From assembly GCF_008629685.1 (NCBI RefSeq), contig NZ_VWSF01000004.1, positions 248,001 through 312,000 on the forward strand: a DNA stretch of 64,000 bases. The letters run 5' to 3'. This document shows positions 1 through 6,964 of the stretch, piece after piece. Positions within the stretch are counted from its first letter, which is position 1; every line of letters begins with the position of its first letter. The notes under the pieces were generated by a model, which made no database searches, was not told where the DNA came from, and worked only from the letters and a program-made list of their open reading frames with translations. The stretch is from Adhaeribacter rhizoryzae (lineage in GTDB: Bacteria > Bacteroidota > Bacteroidia > Cytophagales > Hymenobacteraceae). The translations under genes and the position numbers were made by a program.

Positions 1-835
1 CATCGTCGAAATAAGCTTCGGTGCCATAGTAAATGGCCGTTTTGCCGGTAAACACGCAAGGCCCGTCTAAGGGCATGGCATCTTTTATGGCACAAACTTC
101 TACACTTTCTATAAATATTAGTTCTTCCGTATCATAATGGCCGGGGGCCAGAATGCGGTACGGGCGTTTGGCTCTAATTTCGACGGTACCAAAACCAACA
201 GCCGTAATCATTTGAATATACTCTTGTAAAGGCATGGCGCCGCTCAGGCAAAGCGCTCTTAGCTTTTCGTCTTTTTTCAGGTTCTCCGGCATGTTGGTTT
301 CGCAGATCGGGTCGGATAATACCAGGCGGCTATGCGGTTTTAAAACACGGTACATTTCGGCTAAAGCCTGATTTAGGTCTTCGGCTTTAAAATTATTAAA
401 CAAGCAGTTTTGGGCCGCTACATCAATGGTTGCATCGGCTATGGGCAAATTTAAAGCATCGCCTTTGCGTAAATCCACAAACTCTGAACGGAACCAATCG
501 TTTTCTGCTTCGGCCTGTATAAAATTCCGGCGACTGGCTTCCAGCATTTCGTCTACCACATCTACCCCAATAACCGCTTTGGGTTTGCGGCTAAAGTAAG
601 CAAATTGCAGCAGCTCCATGCCGCCGCCTACGCCCACGTACAATATGGTTGGGTTGTTTGCCAAATCGCGCGGGTTTACGGTGCTGCCACAGCCATAATT
701 CATTTCCTGCATAATGCGCGGAATGCTTAAACCCGGTAACTGCCACACGGGCGTAGTAGTGCAGCAAAGTCCTACATCGGGCGTAAGGGCCGCTTGTTTA
801 TATACATCTTTAGTTATTTCTAAGTAGGTATCCAT
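1..835 (-). CDS. arsM: Arsenosugar-type arsenite methyltransferase ArsM (3' end outside window)
   Basis: SAM-dependent methyltransferase expected to methylate arsenite to dimethylarsenic, the feedstock of ArsS. I translated it by hand from the ATG at 835. The protein opens MDTYLEITKDVY and carries an early cysteine pair (GLCC), then NYGCGS, the SAM-binding glycine loop (YVGVGGGMELL), an acidic strand end (GVDVVDEML) and later cysteines in QNC, DPIC and ALCLSGA. Several cysteines in a class I methyltransferase fold are the mark of arsenite methyltransferases. NYGCGS plus LCCTTTP resembles the arsenosugar-associated ArsM subgroup. The start lies 49 nt after the DUF547 gene on the same strand, so the two are probably cotranscribed. 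About 278 codons are visible and the stop codon is not in the window. Confidence 0.85.
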   Translation of the reverse strand, partial: MDTYLEITKDVYKQAALTPDVGLCCTTTPVWQLPGLSIPRIMQEMNYGCGSTVNPRDLANNPTILYVGVGGGMELLQFAYFSRKPKAVIGVDVVDEMLEASRRNFIQAEAENDWFRSEFVDLRKGDALNLPIADATIDVAAQNCLFNNFKAEDLNQALAEMYRVLKPHSRLVLSDPICETNMPENLKKDEKLRALCLSGAMPLQEYIQMITAVGFGTVEIRAKRPYRILAPGHYDTEELIFIESVEVCAIKDAMPLDGPCVFTGKTAIYYGTEAYFDD

Positions 836-884
836 GGGGTATATTCTTTTAATACTTTTAATATTTAAGCAGCCCGGCTGTTGG

Positions 885-1625
885 CTACTCGTTCAGGTTC
901 CAGTTGTAATCCAGATACGATATTTTCGCATTGGGCCGCAATTTAACTTCGGCGTATTTATTAATAAAATCATTTAAGCTGCCTTTTTTGGTAAAATCGC
1001 CTTTAAACCAGCTAAAAATTGAGGATAATTCGGCTTTGGCCGGCGTTACTTTATTGCGCGTGGGATCGTTAATAAAATCTTTGGCCTGGGCTTCTAGTTG
1101 CTGGTTAATGCGGGCGCCCACGTAAGCCTCGTTTAAAAGTTTTGGGCACGAAACCGAGGCGCACACAATGGCAAAATGAATGCGGGGTTCGTTAAATTTT
1201 TTCCGCAGAATATCGTGCTCAATATTATTCAGGTCGTAGGTGTTTTTACCAATCCGGATAAACTTAATGTCCCAGGGCGTATTCACAAACGGTATTTTAA
1301 TCAGGCTGCCAATATCTTTAATGCTTTTGAGCGGGTAATTGCGAATAATTAACTGAATGGTATACGCATTGTAGGCGTTTATCCAGTAAGCTAATTGGTC
1401 GTTGGTGCTCCAGCTATTCTGGGGCGGATTGGCACTTAATTGTTTCAGGTAAGCGTTAAGTTGGGTGCTGTCTTTTATAAATCCTTTGTAATTAACGTCG
1501 CCGTTTTTACCAACGTGCTGTTTTAACAGGCGGCTAAAAGCATCGTGCGTAACCCCCGATTGCGCATATAACCGGTAAAAACCGGCAAAAAAAATCAGGA
1601 GCACCAGTATTAATAATTTTTTCAT
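885..1625 (-). CDS. DUF547 domain-containing secreted protein
   Basis: A 246-residue protein of the DUF547 family. The N-terminus is a signal peptide (MKKLLILVLLIFFAGF, then a small-residue cleavage zone near YAQ). The mature part has the family's hallmarks, including WINAYNAYTI, a histidine-containing segment (NNIEHDIL) and IHFAIVCASVSCPKL with a conserved cysteine pair. DUF547 proteins often sit beside redox or glycan genes, but their biochemical function is unknown. The gene lies directly upstream of arsM on the same strand and diverges from the TIGR04283 glycosyltransferase gene, which ties it to the arsenosugar locus by context only. Confidence 0.85.
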   Translation of the reverse strand: MKKLLILVLLIFFAGFYRLYAQSGVTHDAFSRLLKQHVGKNGDVNYKGFIKDSTQLNAYLKQLSANPPQNSWSTNDQLAYWINAYNAYTIQLIIRNYPLKSIKDIGSLIKIPFVNTPWDIKFIRIGKNTYDLNNIEHDILRKKFNEPRIHFAIVCASVSCPKLLNEAYVGARINQQLEAQAKDFINDPTRNKVTPAKAELSSIFSWFKGDFTKKGSLNDFINKYAEVKLRPNAKISYLDYNWNLNE

Positions 1626-1731
1626 TATAGTTACATTAAGGTTCAGGAAGTATTAGCAAAAAACATGCGCTTTTAGGCTGCTTATACTTACCAGACAATT
1701 TACCGAAATATTACCCAAAAGCATTTGCTAT

Positions 1732-1780
1732 TTTTAAGAGCTAAAAGTTTTTATTTATACCGGCGGGTTAGCTCTTAAAA
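1732..1780. promoter_or_regulatory. 13-bp perfect inverted repeat in the divergent arsenosugar promoter region
   Basis: The arm TTTTAAGAGCTAA (1732-1744) is exactly complementary to TTAGCTCTTAAAA (1768-1780), with 23 nt between. It lies between the divergent starts of DUF547/arsM (1625, minus) and the glycosyltransferase (1821, plus), 41 nt before the latter. It could be an operator for a dimeric repressor or a hairpin in the 5' leader of the plus-strand transcript. No T-run follows, so it is unlikely to be a terminator. Confidence 0.55.
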
Positions 1781-1820
1781 CCAATTTGTACATAGGCCCA
1801 GGTTTAACCAGGTTAAATCT

Positions 1821-2519
1821 ATGCAAATAAGTATTATTATTCCTACCTATAACGAAGCGGAGCATATTAGTTGCCTGGTAACACATTTGTGGGCCAACGC
1901 CCGCCAATCGGTAGCCGATATTATTGTGGTAGACGGCGGCAGTACCGATAATACCTTAGCTTATGCCCAGGCAGCCGGTGCCCAGGCTATTTTAGCGCCT
2001 ACAAAGGGCCGGGCGGTTCAAATGAATTTAGGTGCTACCCTGGCCCAAGGCGAAATATTATATTTTGTGCACGCCGATGCTTTTCCGCCCGCTACCTATG
2101 TACAAGATATTGCCGAAGCCTTGCAGGAAGGCTTTCCGATTGGGTGCTACCGGTTCCGGTTTAAATCAGATAAATTGTTACTTAAAATAAATTCTTACTG
2201 CACCCGCTTCGATAGAATTATGTGCCGGGGCGGCGACCAAACCTTATTTGTTACCCGACGCGTGTACGATGAATTTAACGGTTACAAACCCGATTTTGTA
2301 ATTATGGAGGAATACGATTTCATCATCCGGGTTCGTAAAAAATATCCGTTCAAGATTATTCCGAAAGATGTGCTGGTATCAGCGCGCAAATACGATTATA
2401 ATGGTTATTTCCGGGTTAATTTGGCTAACTTAACGGTTTTCCTGATGTTTTTTGCCGGGTTTTCGCAAGCGCAACTGCTCAATACTTACAAAAGAATGAT
2501 CCATCATCCTAAATTTTAA
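1821..2519 (+). CDS. TIGR04283-type arsenosugar glycosyltransferase (GT2 fold)
   Basis: A 232-residue family 2 glycosyltransferase. The N-terminus ISIIIPTYNEAEHI and the metal/nucleotide-binding IIVVDGGSTDNT are classic GT-A features. GRAVQMNLGA is the signature of the TIGR04283 subfamily that NCBI attaches to arsenosugar biosynthesis, and YFVHADAFPP supplies the DxD-like segment. It may form the glycosidic bond of the arsenoribofuranoside, but the acceptor has not been shown for this family as far as I know. The C-terminus has a hydrophobic stretch (LTVFLMFFAGF) that could associate with the membrane. The VOC gene follows after 2 nt, so the pair is an operon with likely translational coupling. 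Confidence 0.85.
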   Translation: MQISIIIPTYNEAEHISCLVTHLWANARQSVADIIVVDGGSTDNTLAYAQAAGAQAILAPTKGRAVQMNLGATLAQGEILYFVHADAFPPATYVQDIAEALQEGFPIGCYRFRFKSDKLLLKINSYCTRFDRIMCRGGDQTLFVTRRVYDEFNGYKPDFVIMEEYDFIIRVRKKYPFKIIPKDVLVSARKYDYNGYFRVNLANLTVFLMFFAGFSQAQLLNTYKRMIHHPKF

Positions 2520-2521
2520 CT

Positions 2522-3580
2522 ATGCAGAAAGTTATTAGTGGTATTCAGCAAATTGGCATTGGCATTCCAGATGTACACGAGGCCTGGCGCTGGTACCGTT
2601 TAAACTTTGGCATGAATATTCCGGTTTTTGAAGAAGCCGCTACGGCCAAGCTCATGGTACCTTATACCGGCGGTTCGCCTCAAAGCCGTCATGCCGTTTT
2701 GGCTATTAACCTGCAAGGCGGCGGCGGATTCGAAATTTGGCAGTTTACCAGCCGTAAGCCCCAGCCGCCGGCTTTCCCTATTCAACTAGGCGATTACGGC
2801 ATATTTGCTACTAAAATTAAAAGCCACGATGTAGCGGCTACTTATCAATTGTTTAAAAAGCGCGGCTTGGATGTTTTGAGTGCGCCTCAACTGGCACCCT
2901 GCGGCCAACTGCAATTTTTTCTGCGCGATCCTTACAACAATTTGTTCCAGGTAGTGCCGGGCAACGCCTGGTTTAAAAAGAATAAAAATTTAACCGGGGG
3001 CTCCGGCGGCTGTATGTTGGGGGTTTCGAATATAGAGAAAGCCCGCGCGCTTTATAGTGGCATTTTGGGCTACGATAATGTGGTATACGACCAGACCGAT
3101 ATATTTAACGATTTAGCAACGCTTCCCGGCGGACAGATTGCTTGCAGGCGCGTCCTGTTACGCCACAGCCAACCCCGGCAAGGCAGCTTTAGCCGCTTGT
3201 TAGGTCCATCGGAAATAGAACTAATTCAGGTACGCGACCGCACAGCCAGCAAAATATACCAGAACCGTTACTGGGGCGATTTGGGGTTTATTCACCTATG
3301 TTATGATATTGTGGGCATGCAGGCGCTGGAGCAGGAATGCCGGGCGAAAGGTTTTCCGTTTACGATTAACAGTAGCCAATCTTTTGAAATGGGCGAAGCG
3401 GCCGGTCATTTTGCTTACATTGAAGATCCGGACGGCACCTTAATTGAGTTTGTAGAAACACACCGGATTCCCATATTCAAAAAAATAGGCTGGTACCTGA
3501 ATCTGAAAAACCGTAGCCCCGAGAAAGCCTTGCCTGATTGGATGCTCAAAACTTTATCTTTTAGCCAGGTTAAAGATTAG
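2522..3580 (+). CDS. Two-domain VOC (glyoxalase/extradiol dioxygenase fold) protein
   Basis: A 352-residue protein with two vicinal-oxygen-chelate domains. The first covers about residues 5-145 (QIGIGIPDVHEAWRWYR, ending FFLRDPYNNLFQVV). The second covers about 158-315 (GVSNIEKARALYSGILGY, GFIHLCYDIV, EDPDGTLIEFVETH). His in GFIHL and Glu in DGTLIEF fit the usual metal-ligand positions. VOC enzymes include glyoxalases, extradiol dioxygenases and the C-As lyase ArsI, but ArsI is a short single-domain protein and this is not a clear match. Tight coupling to the TIGR04283 gene suggests a step on an arsenosugar or its precursor. The substrate is unknown. Confidence 0.75.
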   Translation: MQKVISGIQQIGIGIPDVHEAWRWYRLNFGMNIPVFEEAATAKLMVPYTGGSPQSRHAVLAINLQGGGGFEIWQFTSRKPQPPAFPIQLGDYGIFATKIKSHDVAATYQLFKKRGLDVLSAPQLAPCGQLQFFLRDPYNNLFQVVPGNAWFKKNKNLTGGSGGCMLGVSNIEKARALYSGILGYDNVVYDQTDIFNDLATLPGGQIACRRVLLRHSQPRQGSFSRLLGPSEIELIQVRDRTASKIYQNRYWGDLGFIHLCYDIVGMQALEQECRAKGFPFTINSSQSFEMGEAAGHFAYIEDPDGTLIEFVETHRIPIFKKIGWYLNLKNRSPEKALPDWMLKTLSFSQVKD

Positions 3581-3616
3581 TTATAGCAAATCGTATAAAT
3601 TAGTTGCCATAGATTA

Positions 3617-3650
3617 AAACCTCACAGGTCTTTAAAGACCTGTGAGGTTT
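3617..3650. repeat. 34-bp perfect palindrome between convergent genes
   Basis: Each half is 17 nt (AAACCTCACAGGTCTTT and its reverse complement) with no loop. It sits between the converging VOC and acyltransferase genes. Transcribed from either side it forms a strong hairpin, though no U-run follows. It may be a dispersed Bacteroidota palindromic repeat reused as a bidirectional terminator. Confidence 0.7.
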
Positions 3651-3774
3651 GTTCAAAAGCTATTACCATAGTGCAGTTATGGATGAATATTTATACGGTT
3701 TGGATTATTACTATAATTAATAACAAACGAACATTCCTTTTTAAGCAGATGCTTTAAACCAATATTTAAAAATA

Positions 3775-4977
3775 TTACCCTTGTAGCTGGGCTTTAGCGG
3801 CTAAATATTCCAGTTTATCGCGGTAGTGCAAAGCCGCGTAACCACTCAGCGGCAATAAAAAGAAAAACAGGAGCGCTATTTCTCCTGAAAAAAATAATCC
3901 GAACGCGGTTAAACAAAACCAATACAACAAGTAGAATACCATACCCATTACCATTAACACCGAAGAATAAAATTCAATATATTTTACTTTTTGGCGGGCA
4001 ATATTTTGCGCCATCTTTAAAGGTAAAATATTAAGCAACCAGCCCAGTACATAAAACGGCAGCAAAAGCAAAAACAGTAATAAATACTTTGGGGTAAGCT
4101 TTCTAAGTTGGTCTACAATATTTAATTCTTGAACTTTTTCAGGTTTAATCGTAAGATTTAGAGGAGCAGCAGGGGCTAATTTGGCATTAGCCATAAACCC
4201 GGCTACTACTTTTTGTTCCTCGGTTAACCAGTTGTTATGGCAAACTAGCCAGATATTGTTATTAAATACTTTCGAACTTAAACGATGCTGGGTCAACAAT
4301 TGCTCTACTGCCGGCTCTTTTTCTTTTTCCGGAATAATAACCATGTTGTATATTAAACGGGTGGTTAATTGTTGATTTAAGGCCAGTATGGCGCGGGAAG
4401 GTTGTTGGTAATATGAGCGCTCAAACGTTTTAACCGGAATGGGTTCGCCAATGCTTATCATAACTTCTTCCCGGAATTTTTCGGGATAAGTATAATTAAG
4501 GCCGATTGGTACTACCTGCAAGTTTAAATTAAAATTATTTTGTACTTCGGCCCCAAAAGCCAAACGGGCAGTACCTTTTTTTAACGGACGTAAACGCTTT
4601 TCCAGAATACAAAGGCCTTCGCTAAAAATAAGAATGCGACCATTATTCTTTAAAATAGCATAACATTGCGCAAAAGTTTCTTCGTTGCGGTGCAGGTTTT
4701 CGGCGCCTTCCTGTAGCCGGTAAATAGGTATTAAGTTTATTTTTTGCAAAAACCACCTTTTCAGCGGCGTATTAAATACATCGGCGCGGGCCAGAAAATG
4801 CAAGGGCTCTGGCAATAATACCGCCAGCAATACGGCATCCATAAACGAGTTGGGATGATTACAGGCCAGCAGCACGGGTTTGTCCGTGGGAATATTTTCG
4901 GTGCCCGTCAGGAATATTTTCCGGAAATATACCCGTAGCACCAGCCGCATGAATTTTTGTAAAAATTTATATAACAT
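3775..4977 (-). CDS. PlsC-like 1-acylglycerol-3-phosphate acyltransferase with C-terminal membrane segments
   Basis: A 400-residue lysophospholipid acyltransferase-like protein. The acyltransferase domain fills about residues 10-220: ACNHPNSFMDAVLLA (motif I, here His41-x5-Asp47 instead of the commoner Hx4D), an arginine motif at FLARADVF, FSEG in ILIFSEG (motif III) and VVPIGLNY (motif IV). Residues about 290-385 add three to four hydrophobic helices (YLLLFLLLLPFYVLGWLL, VLMVMGMVFYLLYWF, ALLFFFLLPL), as in a long-form family common in Bacteroidota. It would acylate a glycerophosphate or glycerophospho-sugar at the inner membrane. Lying inside the arsenosugar cluster, it is a candidate for arsenosugar-phospholipid formation, but it could be a general lipid enzyme. 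Confidence 0.8.
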   Translation of the reverse strand: MLYKFLQKFMRLVLRVYFRKIFLTGTENIPTDKPVLLACNHPNSFMDAVLLAVLLPEPLHFLARADVFNTPLKRWFLQKINLIPIYRLQEGAENLHRNEETFAQCYAILKNNGRILIFSEGLCILEKRLRPLKKGTARLAFGAEVQNNFNLNLQVVPIGLNYTYPEKFREEVMISIGEPIPVKTFERSYYQQPSRAILALNQQLTTRLIYNMVIIPEKEKEPAVEQLLTQHRLSSKVFNNNIWLVCHNNWLTEEQKVVAGFMANAKLAPAAPLNLTIKPEKVQELNIVDQLRKLTPKYLLLFLLLLPFYVLGWLLNILPLKMAQNIARQKVKYIEFYSSVLMVMGMVFYLLYWFCLTAFGLFFSGEIALLFFFLLPLSGYAALHYRDKLEYLAAKAQLQG

Positions 4978-5065
4978 TTAACCTGAAAACGGATTAACCC
5001 CAGCGGCAACAATTTAAGCAATATTGTTAATTTTAAATTTTAGTAAACCTTTAAAAGCATAAATC

Positions 5066-5863
5066 TTGAATTTTAACCAGCAAGTAGTTTGGATTACCGG
5101 CGCCTCCTCAGGCATTGGCGAAGCTTTGGCCCAGGCTTTTGCGCAGGCCGGAGCCAGCTTAATATTATCGGCCCGCCGGATAGAAGAATTAGAGCGGGTA
5201 AAAAATAGTTTACCCCTTAGCCCGGCGCAGGTACTGGTATTGCCCATAGATTTAGAAAAGCCCGAAACTTTTCCGGAACTGGTGCAACAGGTAATGGACG
5301 CTTTCAACCGAATAGATATATTGGTGCACAACGGCGGCATTAGCCAAAGAGGTTTGGTAAAAGCTTCGCCCCTGGCTTTAGACCAGAAAATAATGGCGGT
5401 TAATTATTTTGGCGCGGTGGCCCTGACCAAAGCTGTTTTGCCCATTATGCTGGCGCAAAAAAGTGGCCGGGTGGTGGTTATCAGTAGCCTGGTCGGGAAA
5501 TTTGGCACGCCTATGCGATCGGCTTACGCGGCTTCCAAACATGCGCTGCATGGCTTCTTCGATTCGCTGCGGTCCGAAGTTTGGCGCGACAATATTCGGG
5601 TAACCATAGTTTGTCCGGGGTATATTCGCACCAATATTTCTATTAATGCCCTCACCGAAAAAGGCGACAAACACAACCGCATGGATAAAAATCAGGAGAA
5701 AGGGATGGCACCGGAACGTTGCGCAACTTTAATCTTAAAGGCAGTAGCCGCCAACAAAGAAGAAGTGGTGATTGGCGGCAAAGAAATACTAGCGGTTTAC
5801 CTAAAAAGATTTTTTCCGGGTTTATTATCCTGGGCCCTAAAACGGTTTATGAAGCCAGCCTAA
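5066..5863 (+). CDS. Short-chain dehydrogenase/reductase
   Basis: A 265-residue classical SDR. It has TGASSGIG at 11-18 for the cofactor, HNGG in place of NNAG near 88-91, Ser140/Ser141, and the catalytic pair Tyr154/Lys158 in SAYAASKHALHGF. The reaction is NAD(P)-dependent oxidation or reduction of an alcohol or ketone; the substrate is unknown. The start is TTG at 5066, which gives the normal SDR N-terminus; there is no nearby ATG in frame. It converges with the TIGR04282 gene and the two overlap by 4 bp. Its closeness to the acyltransferase gene (88 nt between starts, divergent) suggests a shared promoter region. A role in arsenosugar side-chain chemistry is possible but unproven. Confidence 0.85.
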   Translation: MNFNQQVVWITGASSGIGEALAQAFAQAGASLILSARRIEELERVKNSLPLSPAQVLVLPIDLEKPETFPELVQQVMDAFNRIDILVHNGGISQRGLVKASPLALDQKIMAVNYFGAVALTKAVLPIMLAQKSGRVVVISSLVGKFGTPMRSAYAASKHALHGFFDSLRSEVWRDNIRVTIVCPGYIRTNISINALTEKGDKHNRMDKNQEKGMAPERCATLILKAVAANKEEVVIGGKEILAVYLKRFFPGLLSWALKRFMKPA

Positions 5864-6459
5864 CTTTTTACGAACTGCATAGTTACCAAATCTTTTTCTT
5901 CGTCTACATCGGTGAGGGTTGGCAGCAAGGTAACAGATAAATTTTTTTCTTTTACATCCTGAAGGGTATCCAGCAAAACGCTTTCGGTGCTCCAGTGTTT
6001 GTTCTGGAATAAAAAAGGCTGGTGTTGGGTTAAGCCCAGTAAATAATACCCGCCATCTTCGGCCGGCCCAATCACCACATCTTTATCTTCGAGTCTCCGG
6101 AAAGCTTGCTTAATTATTTCGGAACTAAGCTCATAACAATCGCTGCCGATGATACAAATACGGTTATAATTGTCGCTGAACCCCTGCTGAAAAGCTTGTT
6201 CCATGCGTTGGCCTAAATCGCCGGTTACCTGCAAATATTTGGTGTAAACAGCCGTATCCCAAGAATCTTTCTCCGGAATAAAATCGGCGTAATACAGCGC
6301 CTTATCCACGGGCAAATTTTGGGTAACTTTCTGGGTGCGGTGCAGTAACTGGTGGTATATAGCCAGGGCTTTTTCCGGGCCAACAGTGGCCGCCAAACGG
6401 GACTTAACTTTACCCAAAATCGGGTTTTTAATAAATATTATCAGTAAATCTTTATTCAT
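5860..6459 (-). CDS. TIGR04282-type arsenosugar glycosyltransferase (DUF2064)
   Basis: A 199-residue protein of the nucleotide-sugar transferase-like DUF2064 fold. From Met at 6459 it reads LLIIFIKNPILGKVKSRLA, the family's nucleotide-binding start, then CIIGSDCYELS and GPAEDGGYYLLGL, the acidic metal-binding signature. I chose the start at 6459 because a longer reading to 6516 adds residues absent from the family and overlaps the rhodanese gene more deeply. With this start, the rhodanese stop codon lies inside the first codons (8-bp overlap), implying translational coupling. It is the last gene of the peroxidase-like / arsS / rhodanese / TIGR04282 operon. Its substrate in arsenosugar synthesis is not established. 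Confidence 0.85.
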   Translation of the reverse strand: MNKDLLIIFIKNPILGKVKSRLAATVGPEKALAIYHQLLHRTQKVTQNLPVDKALYYADFIPEKDSWDTAVYTKYLQVTGDLGQRMEQAFQQGFSDNYNRICIIGSDCYELSSEIIKQAFRRLEDKDVVIGPAEDGGYYLLGLTQHQPFLFQNKHWSTESVLLDTLQDVKEKNLSVTLLPTLTDVDEEKDLVTMQFVKS

Positions 6460-6952
6460 ATACTTTAATGCCATTGCGGAGCCATACCGACCAATATTTA
6501 TTATAAGTATGCACACTGTCGGTTGGTTGTTGTTGCTGGTTTACTACCGGAAAACCTTCGTTTTTCCAGCTAAAAATGCCGCCGTATAAATTATGTACTT
6601 GCTGGTAGCCGGCTTTTATCAGCTTTTCGCCCACTTGTTCGCTCCGGACGCCCACCGAACAATAAACCACTACCTTCGCGTTTTTCGGAATATTTTTTAT
6701 TTGCTCCGCCTTAAATGTTTCATGATTAATAAAACGGGCTCCGGCCAGGTGGCTTACGGCGTATTCGCGGGAGGAGCGTATATCCAGCAAATAAACCAGT
6801 TTATTCGCCTGCAATAATTTATTTAAGTTAGCAGCAGATATTACCGGTACCGTATTTTTATACAAAAGCTTTAGTTGCTGTTCGTACAAAAACTGGCCAA
6901 AGCTTTGGTGGCTGAAAAACATACTTAAACCTATTAAAACCCGGCTAAACAT
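6452..6952 (-). CDS. Secreted single-domain rhodanese
   Basis: A 166-residue sulfurtransferase. Residues 1-19 form a signal peptide (MFSRVLIGLSMFFSHQSFG), so the protein should act in the periplasm. The rhodanese domain follows with YLLDIRSSREYAVSHLAGA and the active loop CSVGVRS (Cys98-Ser104), then NLYGGIFSWKNEGFPV. The cysteine would carry a persulfide. It starts 12 nt after arsS and overlaps the next gene by 8 bp, so it belongs to the arsS operon. Thio-arsenosugars are known natural products, so a sulfur-transfer role is an attractive guess, but the exported location would have to be explained. Confidence 0.85.
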   Translation of the reverse strand: MFSRVLIGLSMFFSHQSFGQFLYEQQLKLLYKNTVPVISAANLNKLLQANKLVYLLDIRSSREYAVSHLAGARFINHETFKAEQIKNIPKNAKVVVYCSVGVRSEQVGEKLIKAGYQQVHNLYGGIFSWKNEGFPVVNQQQQPTDSVHTYNKYWSVWLRNGIKVYE

Positions 6953-6964
6953 TTTGTTTATTCT

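Noticed and set aside
2522-3580. Calling the VOC gene arsI (C-As lyase)
   Set aside because: ArsI is a short single-domain protein with a characteristic cysteine pair that I do not see; this protein has two VOC domains and 352 residues.
5860-6516. Longer reading of the TIGR04282 gene from 6516
   Set aside because: The extra 19 residues are not family-like and would overlap the rhodanese gene by 65 nt. The ATG at 6459 gives the family N-terminus.
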